Of a stretch of 64,000 nucleotides of DNA, positions 16,223-24,964 are shown piece by piece. Numbering within the stretch: the first letter of the stretch is position 1; each line of letters opens with the position of its first letter. The DNA lies in contig NZ_SLZU01000005.1 of NCBI RefSeq assembly GCF_004342065.1, positions 124,001-188,000 of the forward strand, given 5' to 3'. Origin of the DNA: Primorskyibacter sedentarius (lineage in GTDB: Bacteria > Pseudomonadota > Alphaproteobacteria > Rhodobacterales > Rhodobacteraceae). The notes under the pieces are model-generated. The model saw nothing but the letters and a program-made list of their open reading frames with translations, ran no database searches and was not told where the DNA came from. The translations under genes and the position numbers were made by a program.

Positions 16223-17530
16223 ATGGCCCGTGACTACCTCAAGAAGGCCGCATTTACCGCCCGGTCCAACGCGTCAGACGTGCACGAGACAGTGAAGACC
16301 GTGCTCGACGAGATCGAGGCGGGGGGAGATGCCAAGGCGCTGGAATACGCAGCCCGGTTCGACGGCTATGATGGCAAGATCCTGTTGGGACAGGATGAGA
16401 TTGACGCCGCAAGCGCGCTTGTCCCGCAAAAGCTGAAGGATGACATCAGGTTTGCCCATGACAATGTGCGCCGTTTTGCGGAACTGCAAAAAAGCACGGT
16501 CGCCAATGTGGAGGTAGAGCTTAATCCCGGCTTCATCACCGGCCAAAAGGCAATCCCTGTCGATGCGGCGGGATGCTACGTTCCCGGTGGGCGCTACAGC
16601 CATATCGCCAGCGCCATCATGACGGTGACAACCGCCAAAGTTGCGGGCTGTCGCCATATCACCGCCTGTTCGCCACCGCGACCGGATACGGGCGTCGCCC
16701 CCGCCATCATCTATGCGGCGCATATTTGTGGTGCCGACCGGATCCTCGCGATGGGGGGCATACAGGGTGTTGCGGCAATGGCGTTCGGGCTGTTCGGCCT
16801 TCCGGCGGCCAATATCCTTGTGGGCCCTGGCAACCAGTTCGTGGCCGAGGCGAAGCGGATCCTGTTTGGCCGCGTGGGTATAGACATGATCGCAGGGCCG
16901 ACCGACAGCCTTATCCTCGCGGACAAATCCGCCGATACGAATATCGTGGCCACCGATCTCGTCAGCCAGGCAGAGCACGGCTACAACTCGCCGGTCTGGC
17001 TGGTCACGGATGACCGCGCACTGGCAGAAGACGTAATGGCCCGTGTGCCGGTTCTGATCGCCGATCTGCCAGAGGTAAATCGCGAGAATGCCGCTGCCGC
17101 CTGGCGCGACTATGCCGAGGTGATCCTGTGCAAAGACCGCGAGGACATGGCGGCAACGTCGGATGACTACGCGCCCGAGCACCTGACCGTTCAGGCGGAA
17201 GACCCCGATTGGTGGCTGGATCGGTTGACCTGCTATGGCTCGCTCTTTCTGGGCGAGGAAACGACGGTTTCCTACGGTGACAAGGCGGCCGGGACGAACC
17301 ACGTCCTGCCCACGTCGCGCGCCGCCAGCTACACGGGCGGGTTGTCGGTTCACAAATATATGAAGATCGTCACGTGGCAGCGCACGACACGCGAAGGGTC
17401 AAAGGCAATTGCCGAGGCCACCGCGCGCATCTCGCGTCTGGAAGGGATGGAGGGGCACGCCCGTGCGGCCGATGTGCGGCTGGCAAAGTACTTCCCCGAC
17501 GAAGATTTCGACCTGTCGCCCGATGGATGA
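16223..17530 (+). CDS. hpsN: HisD-family dehydrogenase, sulfopropanediol 3-dehydrogenase (HpsN)-like
   Basis: A 435-residue histidinol-dehydrogenase-fold enzyme. The ATG at 16223 has AGGAGG ten bases upstream; a TTG nine bases earlier is too close to that site. Zinc and catalytic residues are kept: Q249 and H252 in SQAEHG, E319-H320 in APEHL, D353 and H360 in GDKAAGTNH, and a late histidine in EGHARAADVR. AGPTDSL replaces the AGPSEVL of true HisD, and the gene is in a TRAP operon rather than a his operon. Both points favour HpsN, which oxidises 2,3-dihydroxypropane-1-sulfonate to sulfolactate with NAD. No sulfolactate lyase gene is in the window, so another diol substrate remains possible. 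Confidence 0.72.
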   Translation: MARDYLKKAAFTARSNASDVHETVKTVLDEIEAGGDAKALEYAARFDGYDGKILLGQDEIDAASALVPQKLKDDIRFAHDNVRRFAELQKSTVANVEVELNPGFITGQKAIPVDAAGCYVPGGRYSHIASAIMTVTTAKVAGCRHITACSPPRPDTGVAPAIIYAAHICGADRILAMGGIQGVAAMAFGLFGLPAANILVGPGNQFVAEAKRILFGRVGIDMIAGPTDSLILADKSADTNIVATDLVSQAEHGYNSPVWLVTDDRALAEDVMARVPVLIADLPEVNRENAAAAWRDYAEVILCKDREDMAATSDDYAPEHLTVQAEDPDWWLDRLTCYGSLFLGEETTVSYGDKAAGTNHVLPTSRAASYTGGLSVHKYMKIVTWQRTTREGSKAIAEATARISRLEGMEGHARAADVRLAKYFPDEDFDLSPDG

Positions 17531-17594
17531 CACGGGCCATGCGCAATCGCAGTGGCACCCAGACAGGCCGCGTTGGGACAGAGAGGAGCCGATG

Positions 17595-18575
17595 ATGAAG
17601 GCCTTGGTCTATGAAGATGTCGAAACGCTCATCTACCGCGACGTGCCGCGCGCAATGCCCAAAGAGGGCGAGCATCTGATCCGCGTCACCTGTGTTGGCA
17701 TTTGCGGATCCGACATGCATGCTTTTCTGGGCCATGACGACCGGCGCCCTGCCCCCCTGATCCTGGGCCATGAGGCGGCAGGCATCATCGACGAAGGACC
17801 GCTTAAGGGCCTGCGCGTCACGATCAACCCGTTGGTCACCTGCAAGACCTGCACCTATTGTCTGTCGGGCCGTGAAAATCTGTGCCCGGAACGGCAGATC
17901 ATATCCCTGCCCCCGCGCGAAGGTGCCTTCGCGCAATTCGTGGCGATGTCGGAAAGCAACCTTGTGAACGTTCCAGAGGCGGTGCCACTGGCCAAGGCTG
18001 CGCTGGCGGAACCTCTGGCGGTCAGCTGGCATGCCGCCCGTCTGGCGCTGGAGGCGCTGGAGGCGTCGGCGGATCGCAAAGCGCTCGTGATCGGGGGCGG
18101 AGCTATCGGGCTGGCCGCCGCGCTTGCGCTGCGCAGCATGGGCGTGCCGGACATCACGATGATCGAACCAAATGCAGACCGGCGCGCATTTCTTCGCGAT
18201 CACTGCGGAGAGACCGCATCAGCGACCTGCGAAAGCGATGCGGATCTGGTCATCGATGCCGTCGGCTTCAAGGCGACCCGCGCGCTTGCCTCTGCACGGG
18301 TGCGACCCGGCGGGGTGATTGCCCATATCGGGCTGGGTGAGGACATGGGCGGGCTGGATATCCGCCGCATGACCTTGCAGGAAATCTCCTTCATCGGGAC
18401 CTATACCTACTCCGCCCAGGATTTTCGCGACACCGCGCAAGCGATCTTTGACGGTCAACTCGGCCCGCTGGACTGGACAGAAAGGCGCCCCCTTTCCGAT
18501 GGCGCACGGGCCTTTGCGGACATCCGCGCAGCACGGGTCGCGGCCCCCAAGATCCTGCTCGATCCGTGGGCCTGA
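17595..18575 (+). CDS. Zinc-dependent alcohol dehydrogenase (MDR family)
   Basis: A 326-residue NAD(P)-dependent dehydrogenase. The ATG at 17595 is preferred to one a codon earlier because of its spacing from AGGAG. Catalytic zinc ligands are C37 in GICGSDMH and H59-E60 in GHE; structural zinc cysteines are C83, C86, C89 and C97. The Rossmann motif is ALVIGGGAIGLAAALAL. It resembles the threonine/sorbitol dehydrogenase branch. In the operon it follows the HpsN-like enzyme, so it probably oxidises a second hydroxyl of the imported compound or an alternative stereoisomer. Confidence 0.85.
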   Translation: MKALVYEDVETLIYRDVPRAMPKEGEHLIRVTCVGICGSDMHAFLGHDDRRPAPLILGHEAAGIIDEGPLKGLRVTINPLVTCKTCTYCLSGRENLCPERQIISLPPREGAFAQFVAMSESNLVNVPEAVPLAKAALAEPLAVSWHAARLALEALEASADRKALVIGGGAIGLAAALALRSMGVPDITMIEPNADRRAFLRDHCGETASATCESDADLVIDAVGFKATRALASARVRPGGVIAHIGLGEDMGGLDIRRMTLQEISFIGTYTYSAQDFRDTAQAIFDGQLGPLDWTERRPLSDGARAFADIRAARVAAPKILLDPWA

Positions 18576-18604
18576 GCCGATCCAACATTAAAAGGGAGAT
18601 CAAG

Positions 18605-19015
18605 ATGTACGACAAGATACTGGTTCCGATGGCGCTCAACCACGGCATTTCCCCGATGACGCTGAAGACAGCCCGTGTGCTGTGCAATCCCGGCGGCTCC
18701 ATCACTGCGCTGCATGTCTACGAAGTCCCGCAAGGCAGCGTCGCTGCTTATCTGGGCGAAAACAAGGTGCAGGAGGGCATGCAGCGCGCCCATGCTGTCC
18801 TGAAGGAAAAGACCGCTGATATGGAGGACGTCACGGCAGAGATTGCGCGCGGGCATCCCTACCGCACGATCATCGACTATGCTGTCAAGAATGACGTGGG
18901 CTGCATCGTCATAGGCTCGCACATGCCGGGGCTCAGTGACTATCTGCTTGGCTCTACCGCCGCGCGGGTCGTGCGCCACGCGCCCTGTGCTGTGCATGTC
19001 CATCGCGACGCCTGA
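18605..19015 (+). CDS. Universal stress protein (UspA family), TRAP-operon associated
   Basis: A 136-residue single-domain Usp. It begins MYDKILVPMALNHGIS and ends with GSHMPGLSDYLLGSTAARVVRHAPCAVHVHR, which contains the G-2x-G-9x-G-S/T ATP-binding pattern. GGGAG precedes the ATG. It is the last gene of the GMC/TRAP/dehydrogenase operon. In Halomonas, TeaD, a Usp encoded with the ectoine TRAP transporter TeaABC, regulates that transporter; the same role is likely here by analogy. Confidence 0.88.
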   Translation: MYDKILVPMALNHGISPMTLKTARVLCNPGGSITALHVYEVPQGSVAAYLGENKVQEGMQRAHAVLKEKTADMEDVTAEIARGHPYRTIIDYAVKNDVGCIVIGSHMPGLSDYLLGSTAARVVRHAPCAVHVHRDA

Positions 19016-19064
19016 CGCCGTTTGCCAGCGCCGGAAGCGGTCTGGCTGAACCGCAAAGACCGCC

Positions 19065-19478
19065 CTAGCGCACGATGAAGACTGACGTCTTGGAATGGGA
19101 CGCAAGATAGCCCGCGTTGGACGCAAAAAGATGTTCCGCAAATCCCGGAACGTGGCTCGCCATGACCACAAGATCGGCACCGAGCTTGCCTATGGCGCGC
19201 ATCAACACGTCGTCCAGATCGATGGACGGGTCGTGGCTGATCTCGCAATGCGATGCGAATGTCATCCCGGTGGCGCTGGACCGCTCTGCCGCGAAAGCCG
19301 CAAGCTTTTGCGCAAACAGGTCCGGCGTACGGGCAATCTGGGTTGGCGACGACTGCGTGACGCCGACGATATGCAGCTCTGCACTGTATTTCGAAGCAAG
19401 GTCCGCCGCCACGGAAAGTGCTTTGTCCATCTGCTCGGTATGGCCGAGATCGACAGGGATCATAATTTTCGTGAACAT
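19065..19478 (-). CDS. Universal stress protein (UspA family)
   Basis: A 137-residue Usp, start at 19476-19478 (MFTKIMIPVDLGHTEQMDKA) with GGAG upstream. The C-terminal nucleotide-binding stretch is MASHVPGFAEHLFASNAGYL followed by a hydrophobic strand. It converges on the Usp gene at 18605 with only 49 bases between the stops, and is divergent from the BCCT transporter. The two Usp proteins are related but clearly different, so this is not a recent duplication. Confidence 0.87.
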   Translation of the reverse strand: MFTKIMIPVDLGHTEQMDKALSVAADLASKYSAELHIVGVTQSSPTQIARTPDLFAQKLAAFAAERSSATGMTFASHCEISHDPSIDLDDVLMRAIGKLGADLVVMASHVPGFAEHLFASNAGYLASHSKTSVFIVR

Positions 19479-19691
19479 TGTGTTTTCTCCTTGCTGGCAT
19501 CGACATTGCCACGGCGACGGCCTGCGGTCCTTGAGGTCGATCAATACGCGAGATTCACCGCGTGCAGCCCCGTTCCACCCGAATTCCGGCGGTCTCGCGT
19601 CAGATAATCTTTGACTTCCGTTGCGTCACTGACGACCCTGACAGTCATTGGCCTTTGGCCGACGCCCAGAAAACCGAGAGGAAACAAAGCC

Positions 19692-21290
19692 ATGTCATCA
19701 TCTGAACCAGAGGCCCCGGTCGATGAGAGTATGGAATACTCCACCGACTATGAATTAGGGCAGGACAATATCCGCCCGCTGGGCCTGGATATCCACAACC
19801 CGGTTTTCCTGATCTCCAGCATTCTGATTTTCGCATTCGTTCTTCTTGCGCTGGCCAATCAAGAGGCATCGGCAACCTTTTTTGGCTGGCTGCGCCCATG
19901 GCTGACCAGCACCTTCGACTGGTTCCTCGTTCTGTCGGTCGACGCCATAACCCTGTTCTGCCTGGCGTTGATCATTCTGCCCGTGGGCAAGGTAAGGATT
20001 GGCGGCAAGGACGCGACGCCGGATTACACCTATGCGGGCTGGATCGCGATGATGTTTGCGGCAGGCATCGGCATCGGGCTGCTGTTCTTTGGCGTGCTTG
20101 AACCCGTCTATTACAACTTCGCTGAAGATGGCGCTGCGCATCCTCTGGGGATCGACGCGTCGCTTCCGGGCAATGAATATATCGGCGTCGTCGGCACCAT
20201 TCACCATTGGGGGCTGGAAGGCTGGGCGATCTATGCCGCTGTCGGTCTGAGCCTTGCGATTTTCTGCTATAACCTCGGCCTGCCATTGACGCTGCGCTCT
20301 GCCTTCTATCCGTTGCTGGGTGAAAAGGTCTGGGGGTGGTGGGGTCACGCGATCGACACGCTGGCCGTATTCGCAACATTATTCGGCCTGACCACATCTT
20401 TGGGCCTTGGCGCGCAGCAAGTGGCTGCAGGCTTGTACGAGATCTTCGGGATCGTACCTTCGAACACTGTGACCGTCCTGCTGATTATCGGGATCACCTG
20501 TATTGCCCTGGGCTCCGTCTTGCTGGGCATGGACAAGGGGGTAAAGCGGCTGTCCGAGATCAACATGATCATGGCCGTTGTCCTGTTCATCTTCGTGTTG
20601 CTTGTGACGGGTCTCGTCTCGGGGCTGACACGCTATGTGAGCGTCATGGCCGACTACATTGTCGCCCTGCCGGCCCTGTCCAACCCGTTCGGGCGCGAAG
20701 ACACCAGCTATTTCCACGGCTGGACCACCTTCTACTGGGCCTGGTGGATCGCCTGGTCGCCCTTCGTGGGCATGTTCATCGCCCGCATCTCCAAGGGTCG
20801 TACGGTGCGTGAATTCGTTCTGTGCGCCCTGATCGCGCCAACGGCCGTCTGCGCCTTGTGGATGTCCACCTTCGGAGGGGCCGCCATCGACATGATCAAT
20901 GCAGGCGGCGCCGAAGGCGTCACGGCCACCGTTGTCGACAGCTACAAGCCCGAAGGGGCCCTGTTCGGCTTTCTCAAGGAGCTTCCCTTCTACGGTATCG
21001 TCGCCCCGATCTCGCTGGTGCTGATCATCATCTTCTTTGTCACCTCGTCCGACAGTGGATCGCTTGTGATCGATACGATCACGGCCGGCGGCAAGATGGA
21101 TGCGCCCGTCATCCAGCGCATCTTCTGGTGTACGCTTGAAGGGCTGGTGGCAATCGCGCTGCTTCTGGGCGGGGGCCTGAGTGCGCTTCAGGGGGCTGCC
21201 GTCTCGACGGGGATCCCGTTCACGCTTGTCGTGCTGATGATGTGCTACTGCCTGTGGCTCGCGCTGAAATCAGAGCACGCGAAGCTCTGA
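19692..21290 (+). CDS. BCCT family transporter (betaine/carnitine/choline)
   Basis: A 532-residue inner-membrane protein with about twelve helices. The start at 19692 (MSSSEPEAPVDESMEYSTDY) has GAGAGGAAAC upstream and gives an acidic cytoplasmic tail. The family signature is clear: FHGWTTFYWAWWIAWSPFVG followed by MFIARISKGRTVREF (about residues 340-375). It imports quaternary ammonium compounds or related osmolytes driven by sodium or protons. A Usp gene lies divergently 213 bases away. A functional link with the gamma-butyrobetaine hydroxylase-like gene at 6.0 kb is plausible but distant. Confidence 0.9.
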   Translation: MSSSEPEAPVDESMEYSTDYELGQDNIRPLGLDIHNPVFLISSILIFAFVLLALANQEASATFFGWLRPWLTSTFDWFLVLSVDAITLFCLALIILPVGKVRIGGKDATPDYTYAGWIAMMFAAGIGIGLLFFGVLEPVYYNFAEDGAAHPLGIDASLPGNEYIGVVGTIHHWGLEGWAIYAAVGLSLAIFCYNLGLPLTLRSAFYPLLGEKVWGWWGHAIDTLAVFATLFGLTTSLGLGAQQVAAGLYEIFGIVPSNTVTVLLIIGITCIALGSVLLGMDKGVKRLSEINMIMAVVLFIFVLLVTGLVSGLTRYVSVMADYIVALPALSNPFGREDTSYFHGWTTFYWAWWIAWSPFVGMFIARISKGRTVREFVLCALIAPTAVCALWMSTFGGAAIDMINAGGAEGVTATVVDSYKPEGALFGFLKELPFYGIVAPISLVLIIIFFVTSSDSGSLVIDTITAGGKMDAPVIQRIFWCTLEGLVAIALLLGGGLSALQGAAVSTGIPFTLVVLMMCYCLWLALKSEHAKL

Positions 21291-21303
21291 ACGCAACCGC
21301 TGG

Positions 21304-21336
21304 TTGGCCGGAGGTTCCGAACGGACCTTCGGCCAA
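21304..21336 (+). terminator. Stem-loop after the BCCT gene
   Basis: TTGGCCGGAGGT (21304-21315) pairs with ACCTTCGGCCAA (21325-21336) through 12 bp including one G-T pair, loop 9 bases. It begins 14 bases after the stop. No T-run follows, so termination would be inefficient or Rho-assisted. Confidence 0.5.
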
Positions 21337-21546
21337 CGCCTTGCTTTGCGCACCCCAAGGCGCCGTTCCTACCCCCACGACCCTGCCCCGCCCGGCAGAA
21401 TTTTCATGCGTGGCAAAGCAGTTAGTCAACGCGACCAGCACCTTGAGCGTTGACGGGTAGGCATGCATCCCATACAACGTTTGCGTGCCCTGCGATTTAG
21501 TGATTACACTTTTTTGGTGCAGCTACATTGCGAGAAGGATACATTG

Positions 21547-22224
21547 ATGTCGAATATAGGCGGCAAGGCCTATGCGATGAATGTGGTAACGCCGAGCAAT
21601 CCCAAGATCACTTGGATCAACCGGCTGTTGTTCATGGCATCGCGCGGACTCCCCGAAAATTTGCAGGGCTTGTTGGGCCTGTCGATCATCCATTTCGCGC
21701 GCTGGGTCATCATCCGCCCTAAGGACTGGCCGGATTTGGGTCAGGGCAAGCAGACGGTCAAGAATGACTACATGCTGTTCTGCTCCAACTTCAACGGAAC
21801 TTGGGATCAGTATATCGACGCGTTCTCTGACGGTATCCCGAAAGGTCTGAACCTTTTCTGGTACTCCGCCACGAAATATCCGCAGTCTATCCCGGTCACG
21901 ACGTTCAAGAATTACATCACCTACAATCAGGTGAACACTGACTACTATTACAACGCGACGCCCGGCTCTGCGCAGCGTGACATCAAATCCAGCCTGAGGG
22001 TTTACGACGAAGTGCGGCGCCTTGCAAAGCTGCATGCCTCGCAATCGCCCGAGGACTTCGCGAAAAGCTATCGTGACGCGATGTTCAGGATACAGGACGC
22101 TCTTGGCGAACCCGGTATCGGCCCCGTGGCCAGCCTGGATACGGAACGCGCCGATATCAATCGCAGCGCCTACGTGAAGGACGCCCAGAGAGAATTCGAC
22201 AGCGAGCGCACATCAACTTCCTGA
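21547..22224 (+). CDS. Uncharacterised protein with SNFNGTW motif, Dyp-peroxidase cluster gene 1
   Basis: A 225-residue soluble protein without signal peptide or membrane segment; start at 21547 with AGAAGGA upstream. The most distinctive part is residues about 75-95, DYMLFCSNFNGTWDQYIDAF, then GLNLFWYSATKYP. From memory, similar SNF(D/N)G-(S/T)W-Y segments occur in uncharacterised proteins encoded beside Dyp-type or other heme peroxidases and are thought to have a ferredoxin-like fold; I could not test this. It is 10 bases before the next gene and heads a four-gene cluster with a Dyp peroxidase and a P450. Function unknown; a scaffold or substrate-carrier for the heme enzymes is one guess. 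Confidence 0.72.
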   Translation: MSNIGGKAYAMNVVTPSNPKITWINRLLFMASRGLPENLQGLLGLSIIHFARWVIIRPKDWPDLGQGKQTVKNDYMLFCSNFNGTWDQYIDAFSDGIPKGLNLFWYSATKYPQSIPVTTFKNYITYNQVNTDYYYNATPGSAQRDIKSSLRVYDEVRRLAKLHASQSPEDFAKSYRDAMFRIQDALGEPGIGPVASLDTERADINRSAYVKDAQREFDSERTSTS

Positions 22225-22234
22225 GGAGTGTCCC

Positions 22235-23251
22235 ATGGCCGATCTCGACACTGGTCACCTTTTTCTCACCACGCTCGCGCCGATCAGGCATGGCAAGTCG
22301 TCAGACGGTTCCAACACGTCCTGCGAGCAGCAGGTGCGCACAGCACTTGCGGAACTGCCGACAGCGATGCAATCGCCCGCCACGCAGAATATCGGGCTGA
22401 ACAGCCCGTTCTCACGCAACAAGCGCAACCATCTGGCGCGCATGTTCGTGCTGAGCGATGTCATCTACAACGGCCGCAACTCCCAGAACCCGATCGTCGC
22501 AACGGCGAAGGGCATCAACCCCGTCAATCCGCAGGAGATCGACAAGCTGAACGCGGCGTATCTGGTGTTCTGCGCCGATATTGACGCCATCACAGAAGAC
22601 GGTGCCCCGCTGCCCGCCGATCTTAGTGCCGAAGAACAGAGGCAGGTCCGCAAATCCTATGCCCGCGAGCTATGGAAAACGATGGGCCCGGAACTTGAAG
22701 AGATCTATCGCAACTGCGTGGGCTTTGAAGGTGTCAAAACAGCGGATGATTTCGCGAATTACCTTGATAAATGTCATGTCGAAACGACCATGCCCTTCCA
22801 TGACTATTACCTGAAACTGCCGGAGTTCAACGAACTGTCACTGCCAAAGCTTCTGGCAGGTGTGCTCGTGCCCGCGGGCATCGGGCTGCTGGGGCTGGTG
22901 CTGTGGCTTTTCGGGGCGTCCAGCCTTTTGGGGATCAGCACGCTGTTGCTGTTCTTTCTTGGTTTCATCATCGCTGCAATCGCGGCGGTGCTGAGCGTGA
23001 AATTCGCATTAAAGAACGGCGCCAAACCACTGGCACCGGGAGAATATGACGACCTGCCATCGGTGCTCAAGGCGCTTTACGTGCAGCAAACCTTTGCGGA
23101 TTTCGCCATCGATCATCAGGGCGCGGACGCAAACAAGCTGTATGAGGATTTCGGATCCTTCCTGCAAACGCACAAACCCGAAGATAAATCGGCACCGACA
23201 CAAAATCCCGGCGTGATCTCGATCGCGGCCGAGGGTGGCCTTTCAAGCTAG
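22235..23251 (+). CDS. Uncharacterised two-TM protein, Dyp-peroxidase cluster gene 2
   Basis: A 338-residue protein; GAGGAG lies upstream of the ATG. Residues 1-200 are soluble. They include a FCADID stretch and ELWKTMGPELEEIYRNCVGF near 145-165, which resemble in layout the peroxidase-associated protein encoded just before. Residues about 205-260 form two adjacent membrane helices (LLAGVLVPAGIGLLGLVLWL and a second LLLFFLGFIIAAIAAVLSV). The C-terminal 75 residues are soluble again. The protein could anchor the soluble peroxidase and P450 at the inner membrane where lipid substrates are found. This is inference from layout; the family is not recognised with certainty. Confidence 0.7.
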   Translation: MADLDTGHLFLTTLAPIRHGKSSDGSNTSCEQQVRTALAELPTAMQSPATQNIGLNSPFSRNKRNHLARMFVLSDVIYNGRNSQNPIVATAKGINPVNPQEIDKLNAAYLVFCADIDAITEDGAPLPADLSAEEQRQVRKSYARELWKTMGPELEEIYRNCVGFEGVKTADDFANYLDKCHVETTMPFHDYYLKLPEFNELSLPKLLAGVLVPAGIGLLGLVLWLFGASSLLGISTLLLFFLGFIIAAIAAVLSVKFALKNGAKPLAPGEYDDLPSVLKALYVQQTFADFAIDHQGADANKLYEDFGSFLQTHKPEDKSAPTQNPGVISIAAEGGLSS

Positions 23252-23265
23252 GATTGACATTCGAA

Positions 23266-24939
23266 ATGACCCGCAGCCTGAATCTCGACGACATACAAGG
23301 CAACGTGATCCGCGCCTACGGACGCTATTCCTTTCCCTTCGCCCGGTACTTCTTTCTCAACATCGCGGATTGCGGCAAGGGTCGGCAGTTCATTCAGGCG
23401 GTCCGCCAGAAGGTTACGACCGGCGCCGTCTGGCCTGAGGGTGGCAAGCCACTGGTCACGTTGAATATCGGGTTCACCTTTCTGGGGATGCTGAAGCTGC
23501 AGATTCCCGAGCGCACCTTGCGCGGCATGCCCGAGGATTTCATCTCTGGCATGCGAAACCGGGCCTTCATCCTTGGTGACCGCGACGTGACAAAGACAGA
23601 GGCGGAATCCGTCGGCTGGGACAAGCATTGGGATCCGATCTGGCAGGGCAATCGCAAGGGTGACGGCGATGATACCGACAATGTCCATATCTGGATCTCG
23701 ATGAACGCCCAGCTGAAGACGCCGGGACAGGACGAACCGGTCGACGAGCTGGAGCAGCAGACACAATGGCTGCGCGATCTTTGCCAGGAGCTTGACCAGG
23801 GCGTCCGGATCCTGACCACGAATGGCAAGAATGGCGATCAGGAATACCAGGCCTCCTCCGCCGTGTTTGAAGAGAAGAACGGCATAAAACTCCCCACGCC
23901 GAAAGAGCATTTTGGTTTTTCCGACGGCATTGGCGATCCGGTTTACAAAGGTCAGTACCCTCCGGAAATCGAGAAGCAAAACGTCATCGGGCGCGGCAAG
24001 CGCATGACGCCCGAAGCCGGGTGGGAGCCCATCGAGGCGGGTGAGTTCATCCTCGGTCAACCCGACGAAAGCCAGGAACTGCCCCCCGCCGCCGCGCCGC
24101 CGGAATTCACGCGAAACTCCACCTTCATGGCCTATCGCAAGCTGCATGAAAATGTCGGCACATTCGAAGAGGTCATGCGCGAAGAGGCAAAATCCTATGC
24201 CGCGGTTCAGGGCGTGTCAGAGGTCGAGGCGCGCGAAACCCTGCACGCCAAAATGTGCGGGCGCTGGTCCGATGGTGTGCCCACATCCGTGGTTCCGACC
24301 TATGAAGAATGGATCGCCTTTGGTGACAAGATGGGGTTCAACGACCCTGATCCCGTCAAGTCGCTGGAAAATCAGGTCGCTTATCTGCGCTCTCCTGCGG
24401 CGTCGAATTTTGTCTATGCGGATGACATGCTGGGGTACAAGAACCCGGTCGGATCGCATCTGCGCCGGATGAACACGCGGGACTATCTCGACCCGCTTAA
24501 CAAGGTCGGCATCGATCCTGAAACGGGCGAGCAATTCAAGAACGAAAGCGCCACATCCGCGCTGAACAAGCGACGCCGGATTTTGCGACGCGGCCTGCCC
24601 TACGGCCCGCGGGTCGGCGAAGAAAAGAACGACGAGACCGAACAGGGCGTCACGATGATCATCATGTGCGCCAGCCTTTCGCGCCAGTTCGAATTCGTGC
24701 AGCAGCAGTGGATTCAATACGGGCTGGACTTTCACCAGGGCAATGACACCTGCCCGATGCTTGGCAATCATGATCGCCACAAACGTTTCACGATCACGGC
24801 GGACCCGAAATCCGGCAAACAGCCCTATGTCATGAGCAAGCTGAAGACCTTTGTCGAATGCCGTGGCGGCGACTATTTCTTCATCCCTTCCATGACAGGC
24901 TTGCGGATGATGGCCATGGGCATCGTCGACGCAACATGA
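23266..24939 (+). CDS. Dyp-type heme peroxidase
   Basis: A 557-residue protein, longer than the usual 300-450 and closer to the large C/D (V) group. The ATG at 23266 is chosen over a TTG directly abutting AGGA. Family residues are present: GFSDG at 217-221 with distal aspartate D220, heme-ligand H398 in GSHLRRMNTRD, and distal arginine R442 in LRRGLPYG. There is no Tat or Sec signal, so it acts in the cytoplasm or on the membrane face with its neighbours. It uses hydrogen peroxide or organic hydroperoxides. The P450 follows 25 bases later, suggesting successive heme chemistry on one substrate, perhaps a fatty-acid or polyketide-like molecule. Confidence 0.9.
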   Translation: MTRSLNLDDIQGNVIRAYGRYSFPFARYFFLNIADCGKGRQFIQAVRQKVTTGAVWPEGGKPLVTLNIGFTFLGMLKLQIPERTLRGMPEDFISGMRNRAFILGDRDVTKTEAESVGWDKHWDPIWQGNRKGDGDDTDNVHIWISMNAQLKTPGQDEPVDELEQQTQWLRDLCQELDQGVRILTTNGKNGDQEYQASSAVFEEKNGIKLPTPKEHFGFSDGIGDPVYKGQYPPEIEKQNVIGRGKRMTPEAGWEPIEAGEFILGQPDESQELPPAAAPPEFTRNSTFMAYRKLHENVGTFEEVMREEAKSYAAVQGVSEVEARETLHAKMCGRWSDGVPTSVVPTYEEWIAFGDKMGFNDPDPVKSLENQVAYLRSPAASNFVYADDMLGYKNPVGSHLRRMNTRDYLDPLNKVGIDPETGEQFKNESATSALNKRRRILRRGLPYGPRVGEEKNDETEQGVTMIIMCASLSRQFEFVQQQWIQYGLDFHQGNDTCPMLGNHDRHKRFTITADPKSGKQPYVMSKLKTFVECRGGDYFFIPSMTGLRMMAMGIVDAT

Positions 24940-24964
24940 GCCCAGCACCCCGAAAGGACAGGCA

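Noticed and set aside
16274-17353. Long minus-strand frame inside the HisD-like gene
   Set aside because: Composition is arginine/histidine-rich and domain-free; the sense frame is clearly HisD family.
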